In this document: positions 60,037-64,000 of the stretch, one piece after another
Layout: each line of letters begins with the position of its first letter
How positions within the stretch are numbered: position 1 is the first letter of the stretch
The notes under the pieces: model-generated
Databases searched by the model: none
The model's input: the letters and a program-made list of their open reading frames with translations, nothing else
Told to the model about the DNA's origin: nothing
Position numbers and translations under genes: made by a program
Assembly: GCF_016908565.1 (NCBI RefSeq)
Contig: NZ_JAFBED010000002.1
Coordinates: 310,001-374,000 of the forward strand
From: Sutcliffiella tianshenii
GTDB taxonomy: Bacteria > Bacillota > Bacilli > Bacillales > Bacillaceae_I
Length of the DNA stretch: 64,000 bases
Direction of reading: 5' to 3'

Positions 60037-60187
60037 GTGACATCTCCTTTTGCAAAGTTATTACGATAATAGCTTTTCTTTTATTGGGAAAAGTATTATT
60101 GGTAATAAACGTGAAAAAAGGAGAAAGAAGGAGCCAGGCCAATCAGGTAAAGGTCTTTATAAAGCGGGAGATCAGAAATAACGCGCT
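60037..60187. other. Intergenic leader, promoter side of the CAP gene
   Basis: AT-rich DNA holding presumably the leftward promoter of the CAP lipoprotein gene. I see no gene or strong structure before the tandem repeat begins. Confidence 0.4.
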
Positions 60188-60363
60188 TTCGTACCGCCGC
60201 ATAGGTGTTTTGCTGGGTGTGACGGCATGATACGGCCTCTTTCGTACCGCCGCGCGGGTGTTTTCCTGGGAGTGACGGCATGATTCGGCCTCTTTCCTAC
60301 CGCCGCATAGGTGTTTTGCTGGGTGTGACGGCATGATACAACGACTTTCATACCGTCACATAG
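60188..60363. repeat. 53-bp tandem repeat, about 3.3 copies
   Basis: Units start at 60191, 60244 and 60297, with a partial fourth at 60350. By my count units 1 and 2 differ at 6 of 53 bases. Each contains TACCGCCGC, GTGTTTT and TGACGGCATGA. Across each unit boundary GTGACGGCATGA can pair with the next TACCG region, best in the last copy (GTGACGGCATGA / TCATACCGTCAC). The DNA is GC-richer than its surroundings. The period is not a multiple of three, so it is not a coding repeat. Confidence 0.85.
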
Positions 60364-60400
60364 TTAATTCTTTAAAGCTGACGTCCTGATCCTTACTGAG

Positions 60401-60451
60401 AACAAAAAAGCCAGATCCTCACAACTCCAACCTAGTGAGTATCTGGCCTTT
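60401..60451 (-). terminator. Intrinsic terminator after the Gfo/Idh/MocA gene
   Basis: A stem of AAAGGCCAGATACTCAC and GTGAGGATCTGGCTTT (with mismatches) is followed by TTTTTTG on the minus strand. Confidence 0.75.
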
Positions 60452-60453
60452 CA

Positions 60454-61413
60454 TTAACCTTCCAGTAATTTTTCCAACACTTTTTGCACAGCGTACCCTT
60501 CGTCAAAACCCACTAAATAGGCATCTTCCCCATCAAGCTTTTTGACCATTTCATCAATCAGGCTGTAATGAGGGAGGTTAGTTTCGCTCAAATCAACTTG
60601 CTGCCAATCTTCACCCTTATATGCGGTTTTGACGACTCTCCAATCATCGAGTGCGACGGATTGCTCTGTGCCGTGAATGGTAAAGGAAATATGTTCTTTT
60701 CCTGCTTGTCCGACAAGGCCATCCACCAATACTTTTAGTCCACTTTCCAGTTCGATTGTTGCAATGACGCCAAGCTCGCTAGCTGTTTCATCCTCTGGGA
60801 ATTCAACGGAACTTGTCACCTTCTTTACCGGCCCGAACAAGGCAAGAATCATTTGGAGGTAATGGGGGGTGATTTCTCTGATAAACCCTCCCTGTTCTCT
60901 CTTTCCTATCCAAGGAGTCTTTTGCCATGGCCTCGGCCATTCAGGAAAATGCATTTTTAAATAAATTCTCCTTATGTCGCCTAAGGAGCCTTCATCCACA
61001 AGTCCTTTCATAAAAAAGAATGCTTTTTGATATGCTAAAGGAAAATGCATGGCATGGATAAGCCCGGTCTTTTGACCTTCATTAAGCATGTTCAATCCTT
61101 CCTGATCTGAATTCGCCAAAGGTTTTTCGCAAAGAACATGCTTTTTATGTGCGAAAGCAGCCATCACTACATCATGGTGGATAGCCGGCGGCACTGCCAC
61201 ATAAACGAAATCAACATCATCTTGTTGTATGAGATCCTCATAATCTGTATAAAAGGGAACCCCCTCCAATTGAGTTGATGTTTGTTTTGCCAATTCCACT
61301 TGTCTGTCGCAAATGCCTGCTATCTCAATGGCTGAAGACTTTTTAAATTCTGAAATTAAACGTTGGCCGATTACCCCAAGTCCGACAATTCCTACTCTTT
61401 TTATATTACTCAT
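60454..61413 (-). CDS. Gfo/Idh/MocA-family oxidoreductase
   Basis: A 319-residue NAD(P)-dependent dehydrogenase. The Rossmann motif RVGIVGLGVIGQRLI is followed by AGICDRQ; CEKPLANS carries the conserved Glu-Lys-Pro of the family. The C-terminal alpha/beta domain begins with MHFPLAYQKAFFFMKGLV. It probably oxidises a sugar or cyclitol; the substrate is unknown. It is a single-gene unit with a terminator on each side. Confidence 0.85.
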   Translation of the reverse strand: MSNIKRVGIVGLGVIGQRLISEFKKSSAIEIAGICDRQVELAKQTSTQLEGVPFYTDYEDLIQQDDVDFVYVAVPPAIHHDVVMAAFAHKKHVLCEKPLANSDQEGLNMLNEGQKTGLIHAMHFPLAYQKAFFFMKGLVDEGSLGDIRRIYLKMHFPEWPRPWQKTPWIGKREQGGFIREITPHYLQMILALFGPVKKVTSSVEFPEDETASELGVIATIELESGLKVLVDGLVGQAGKEHISFTIHGTEQSVALDDWRVVKTAYKGEDWQQVDLSETNLPHYSLIDEMVKKLDGEDAYLVGFDEGYAVQKVLEKLLEG

Positions 61414-61449
61414 GCTACTTCCCCCTTGTATCTGTAAAACGATGAAAAG

Positions 61450-61479
61450 AAATAGTCTCCCGTCGTAACGGGAAACTAT
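61450..61479 (-). terminator. Intrinsic terminator after the DJ-1/PfpI gene
   Basis: ATAGTTTCCCGT and ACGGGAGACTAT (one mismatch), loop of 5-6, followed by TTCTTTTC on the minus strand, immediately past the stop codon. Confidence 0.7.
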
Positions 61480-61998
61480 CTAGCTTAATACCTTGATGAA
61501 TTCTCGCATATAATCAGGCAGATCTGGTGGACGACGGCTGGATACGAGGTTAGCATCCACTACTACCGGTTCATTCACCCAGGTTGCTCCTGCATTAATC
61601 ATGTCATCTTTTATTCCAGGAGTACTTGTCACTTTTTTCCCTTCGAGGATCTTCGCTGAAATCAATACCCAGCCTGCATGACAAATCTGCCCGATCGGTT
61701 TTTGCTGTTCGTTCATTACCCGGATAAGAGAAAGAATGTCATCATATCTTCTCAATTTATCTGGTGACCAACCACCAGGTACCAGGATTGCGTCAAAATC
61801 ATTTGGGTCCAGGTCATGGAATGACACATCCGACTCAATCGGAACGCCATACTTACCGATATATGTTTCATTGGGTTTTTCACCGGCAATGACGACAGTT
61901 GCTCCTTCTTCTCTCAGACGAAGAACCGGATACCAAAGTTCAAGATCTTCAAAATCGTCACTTACGAGCTGGATGATTTTTTTGTTATGTAGTTTGAT
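61480..61998 (-). CDS. DJ-1/PfpI-family protein with a non-canonical start codon
   Basis: 172 residues if read from the ATC at 61998. The frame is open and family-like from there: KLHNKKIIQLVSDDFEDLEL, WYPVLRLREEGATVVIAGEK, then the visible C-terminal part with LVPGGWSPDKLR and the nucleophile elbow GQICHAGW (Cys). AAGGAGG lies 7 bases before the ATC, the right place for a start, and a TAG closes the frame upstream. No ATG, GTG, TTG or CTG exists in frame before GTG 61827, which would give only 115 residues, losing the N-terminal third of the fold. The family covers glyoxalase III, deglycase and stress proteins. Confidence 0.75.
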   Translation of the reverse strand: MKLHNKKIIQLVSDDFEDLELWYPVLRLREEGATVVIAGEKPNETYIGKYGVPIESDVSFHDLDPNDFDAILVPGGWSPDKLRRYDDILSLIRVMNEQQKPIGQICHAGWVLISAKILEGKKVTSTPGIKDDMINAGATWVNEPVVVDANLVSSRRPPDLPDYMREFIKVLS

Positions 61999-62066
61999 GG
62001 GAAACCCTCCTTCTATAATGGTCTACTGTCATTGTGAAGGAGTATATTGAGTTTTGCAAATAATAC

Positions 62067-63188
62067 TTAGCCTTTTTTCACTATAATTTCGGGCGATATG
62101 TGTTTTATCGAGGAAAGTCCACTAAGTGCCAAAGATGCATCCACATCAGCCCCAAGATTAAGTAGCACCTGTTCCACACCCATTTGCCCGTCAGCTGCCA
62201 ATCCATAAATATATGGGCGGCCAATCAGTACTGCATCTGCTCCAAGCGCAAGCGCCTTTATCACATCAGGCCCTCTGCGGATTCCACTGTCGAACAGGAC
62301 TGGGATTTTACCACCTACTGCTTTTGCTACTTCCTCCAAGGCATCCAATGCCGCAATGCATCCATCCAATTGTCTCCCGCCATGATTGGAAACGATAACT
62401 CCGTCCACACTATGTTCAAGGGCAAGTCTGGCATCTTCGGGATGTAGGATACCTTTTAAAAGAATAGGAAGATTCGTATGCTTTCTCAGAAAACTCAAGT
62501 CCTCCCAGGAGAGGGATGGTTCGTACACTACATTGACAAGTTCCTTTAACGCAGCTTCAATATTGGCTGCTGGGCTTTCGTTTAATCGAGATAGAAAAAC
62601 CGGATCGGAAAAATAGTTGCCTGCTCCCTCGCCAAGTTTCAAAGGTGAATAACCATGGGTCAGGTCTCCTTGTCTGATTCCCAATAAAGCCGTGTCTATC
62701 GTTACGACAATTGCCTCGTATCCAGCTTGTTCAGCCCTTTTCACAAAGCTTGAAGTAATCTCCCAATCCTTGCTCCAATAAAGCTGAAACCACCTTGAAT
62801 TATCAACTGATTCATGTGCTATTTCCTCCAATGAATAAGTGGATACCGAACTTGCAATAAATGGTACGTTCATATTTTGGGCTGCTTTTGCAGTTGCTTT
62901 CTCTCCTTCCGGATGTGCAATTCCCTGCATTCCAATTGGAGCCAATATGAATGGAGTAGGGTGTTTTTTTCCAAAAAGGGTAATGGAAAGATTTCTTTCT
63001 GAGACGTCCTTCAAAAACCTCGGTCTTATTTTCCACCTGTAAAAAGCTTCCTCATTTGCCCTCAATGTCTCCTCATTACCTGCACCACTTTTGATGTATG
63101 TAAAGGCGTGTGGCGTTATTCGTTTTTCAGCTTCTTGTTCCCAATCAGTGAAATTAATTACTCTTTTTTTCAAAAGGTCATTTGCCAC
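62067..63188 (-). CDS. FMN-dependent 2-hydroxy-acid oxidase/dehydrogenase
   Basis: A 373-residue alpha/beta-barrel of the lactate oxidase/glycolate oxidase family. ILAPIGMQGIAHPEGEKATAKAA, QLYWSKDWEI, GYEAIVVTIDTALLGIR, VSNHGGRQLDG (with the active-site His) and DSGIRRGPDVIKALALGADAVLIGRPYIYGLA identify it. It oxidises a 2-hydroxy acid to the keto acid. It starts 11 bases after the metP stop on the same strand, so it is probably the third gene of the metN-metP operon, an unusual neighbour. Confidence 0.88.
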   Translation of the reverse strand: MANDLLKKRVINFTDWEQEAEKRITPHAFTYIKSGAGNEETLRANEEAFYRWKIRPRFLKDVSERNLSITLFGKKHPTPFILAPIGMQGIAHPEGEKATAKAAQNMNVPFIASSVSTYSLEEIAHESVDNSRWFQLYWSKDWEITSSFVKRAEQAGYEAIVVTIDTALLGIRQGDLTHGYSPLKLGEGAGNYFSDPVFLSRLNESPAANIEAALKELVNVVYEPSLSWEDLSFLRKHTNLPILLKGILHPEDARLALEHSVDGVIVSNHGGRQLDGCIAALDALEEVAKAVGGKIPVLFDSGIRRGPDVIKALALGADAVLIGRPYIYGLAADGQMGVEQVLLNLGADVDASLALSGLSSIKHISPEIIVKKG

Positions 63189-63199
63189 TTTCCCCCCTC

Positions 63200-63874
63200 C
63201 TAATCCTTTTTAAGTGTTCTTGCCACAACATTTCCAAGGGTCTGTATGCCCTGTACCAAAAGGATTAACAGGAAGACGGTAACATACATTACTTCTTCTA
63301 CATACCTCAGATGACCATAACGGTAACCGAGGTCACCAAGTCCACCTGCACCGACAAGTCCAGCCATCGCTGTTGCCCCGATCAAGCCGATTGTTGCAAT
63401 CGTCAATCCGAGTACAATGGAAGGACTTGCTTCTCGAATCATGACATTCCAGATGATATCCTTGCTTTTTATTCCCATTGCTTCGTATGCTTCCAACACG
63501 CCTTTATCCACTTCAAGCAGGGAATTCTCCATCAGTCTTGCAATATATGGAGCAGTATACACGACTAGCGGTACCATGACACCTGCCACACCCATTGTAG
63601 TTCCTACAACTAGTTTCGTAAAAGGCAGGATAAAGAATAGGAGGATGATGAAAGGTATGGAACGTACGACATTGATCAAAATATTTAAGAGACCGTAGAT
63701 ATATTTGTTTTCCAAATTCTTTCCTGGTCTTGTCAGGACAAGGAGGATCCCAAGCGGAAGACCGATAAGTACAGAAATGAAAAGTGCGATCCCGACCATC
63801 TGCAGTGTTTCCAGAACAGCTTGCCAGACAGCATCTCCCCAGTCATTATGAAATTCGCTTATTGTTTTTAACAT
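63200..63874 (-). CDS. metP: Methionine ABC transporter permease
   Basis: A 224-residue MetI-type permease with five membrane helices and the coupling segment EASPSIVLGLTIATIGLIGATAMAGLVGAGGLGDLGYRYG. It is the size of Bacillus subtilis MetP. It imports methionine or its derivatives together with MetN. The start ATG overlaps the metN coding region by 29 bases. A substrate-binding metQ is not in view downstream; its usual place is taken by the 2-hydroxy-acid oxidase gene. Confidence 0.9.
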   Translation of the reverse strand: MLKTISEFHNDWGDAVWQAVLETLQMVGIALFISVLIGLPLGILLVLTRPGKNLENKYIYGLLNILINVVRSIPFIILLFFILPFTKLVVGTTMGVAGVMVPLVVYTAPYIARLMENSLLEVDKGVLEAYEAMGIKSKDIIWNVMIREASPSIVLGLTIATIGLIGATAMAGLVGAGGLGDLGYRYGHLRYVEEVMYVTVFLLILLVQGIQTLGNVVARTLKKD

Positions 63875-64000
63875 GATGACCTGCTCCCTCCACTTGAATA
63901 TTTTGCTCTTTTAAGTATTGTATCGCTCGTTGGACCTCCGACTCCTCCCCCTTGATATGAACGAGAAGACTTCCAAAAGGATGTTCCTTTAACTGCGTGA
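63846..64000 (-). CDS. metN: C-terminal end of methionine ABC transporter ATPase (partial)
   Basis: The minus strand from the right edge reads TQLKEHPFGSLLVHIKGEES and EVQRAIQYLKEQNIQVEGAG, to a TAA at 63848-63846. This is the NIL domain that ends MetN proteins and binds methionine as a regulatory ligand. The gene continues beyond the window and overlaps metP. Confidence 0.8.
   Translation of the reverse strand, partial: TQLKEHPFGSLLVHIKGEESEVQRAIQYLKEQNIQVEGAGHHVKNNKRIS

Noticed and set aside
60096-60334. Two minus-strand frames of about 60 codons in the tandem repeat
   Set aside because: The repeat period (53) is not a multiple of three, so the frames arise from the repeat and change from unit to unit; no ribosome-binding site.
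60188-60363. CRISPR array
   Set aside because: Units are contiguous 53-mers without unique spacers, and no cas genes are present.
1-64000. tRNA or rRNA genes
   Set aside because: I saw no tRNA-like CCA-ended cloverleaf or rRNA sequence in any gap.

Overview
The window reads as chromosomal DNA of a low-to-moderate GC, Gram-positive, spore-former-type Bacillaceae. The reasons are purine-rich Shine-Dalgarno sequences of the AGGAGG/GGGGG type, frequent TTG and GTG starts, sigma-A promoters with 16-18 bp spacers, T-rich intrinsic terminators after most units, and Bacillus-type genes and gene pairs (yurQ-yurR, citR/citA, pbpC, helD, dat, ampS, metNP). The species cannot be fixed from the sequence. 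I see no rRNA, tRNA, phage or intact mobile element. The only mobile-element trace is a probable 3' relic of a group II intron near 23.65 kb.

Layout. 0-4.7 kb: start of an unknown gene, a small basic protein, a very unusual single-chain ECF sigma/anti-sigma/sensor protein, yurQ-yurR and an EthD-family gene with a possible attenuating leader peptide. 4.9-5.4 kb: non-coding DNA with four copies of a short palindromic element. 5.5-10.2 kb: speD, a patatin lipase with two membrane-protein genes, and a cell-wall-anchored SGNH hydrolase. 10.2-18.8 kb: a complete AI-2 uptake and processing locus (lsrR, lsrK, a cupin gene and lsrF leftwards; lsrACDB rightwards) around a control region with inverted repeats and a cre-like site. 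18.8-26.5 kb: Suv3-like helicase, membrane-anchored trypsin-like protease, YceI protein with a consensus promoter, SRPBCC protein, intron relic, a nitrilase/GNAT/GNAT operon and a small membrane protein. 26.6-40.8 kb: mostly single-gene metabolic and envelope units (PBP3, M3 and M20 peptidases, flavin enzymes, AmpS, a glycoamylase-like hydrolase with a divergent AraC regulator, D-amino acid transaminase, exonuclease III, a DUF899-glyoxalase fusion). 40.9-45.7 kb: three small plus-strand genes, a beta-propeller protein overlapping helD, and a probable small RNA. 45.7-49.1 kb: the electron-bifurcating fixABCX operon. 49.4-60 kb: NIPSNAP-Nudix fusion, citR/citA, FrnE-like oxidoreductase, an SF1 helicase, several small unknown genes (with a striking inverted repeat duplicating a ribosome-binding site), a YihY protein, an amidinotransferase-family enzyme and a CAP lipoprotein. 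60-64 kb: a 53-bp tandem repeat, Gfo/Idh/MocA oxidoreductase, a DJ-1/PfpI gene that seems to lack a normal start codon, and metN-metP followed by a 2-hydroxy-acid oxidase.

How the genes work together. The lsr genes form one circuit: LsrACDB imports AI-2, LsrK phosphorylates it, phospho-AI-2 relieves LsrR, and LsrF with perhaps the cupin removes the signal. FixABCX would couple NADH oxidation to quinone and low-potential ferredoxin/flavodoxin reduction. CitR and CitA form a divergent regulator/target pair. The metN-metP-oxidase order hints at import of a methionine-related compound and oxidation of its 2-hydroxy acid form. The items most worth a second look are the ECF/anti-sigma fusion, the promoter-plus-terminator small RNA at 45.45-45.61 kb, the inverted repeat at 56.8-56.9 kb, the patatin/membrane-protein operon, the cupin in the lsr locus and the non-canonical start at 61.998 kb.
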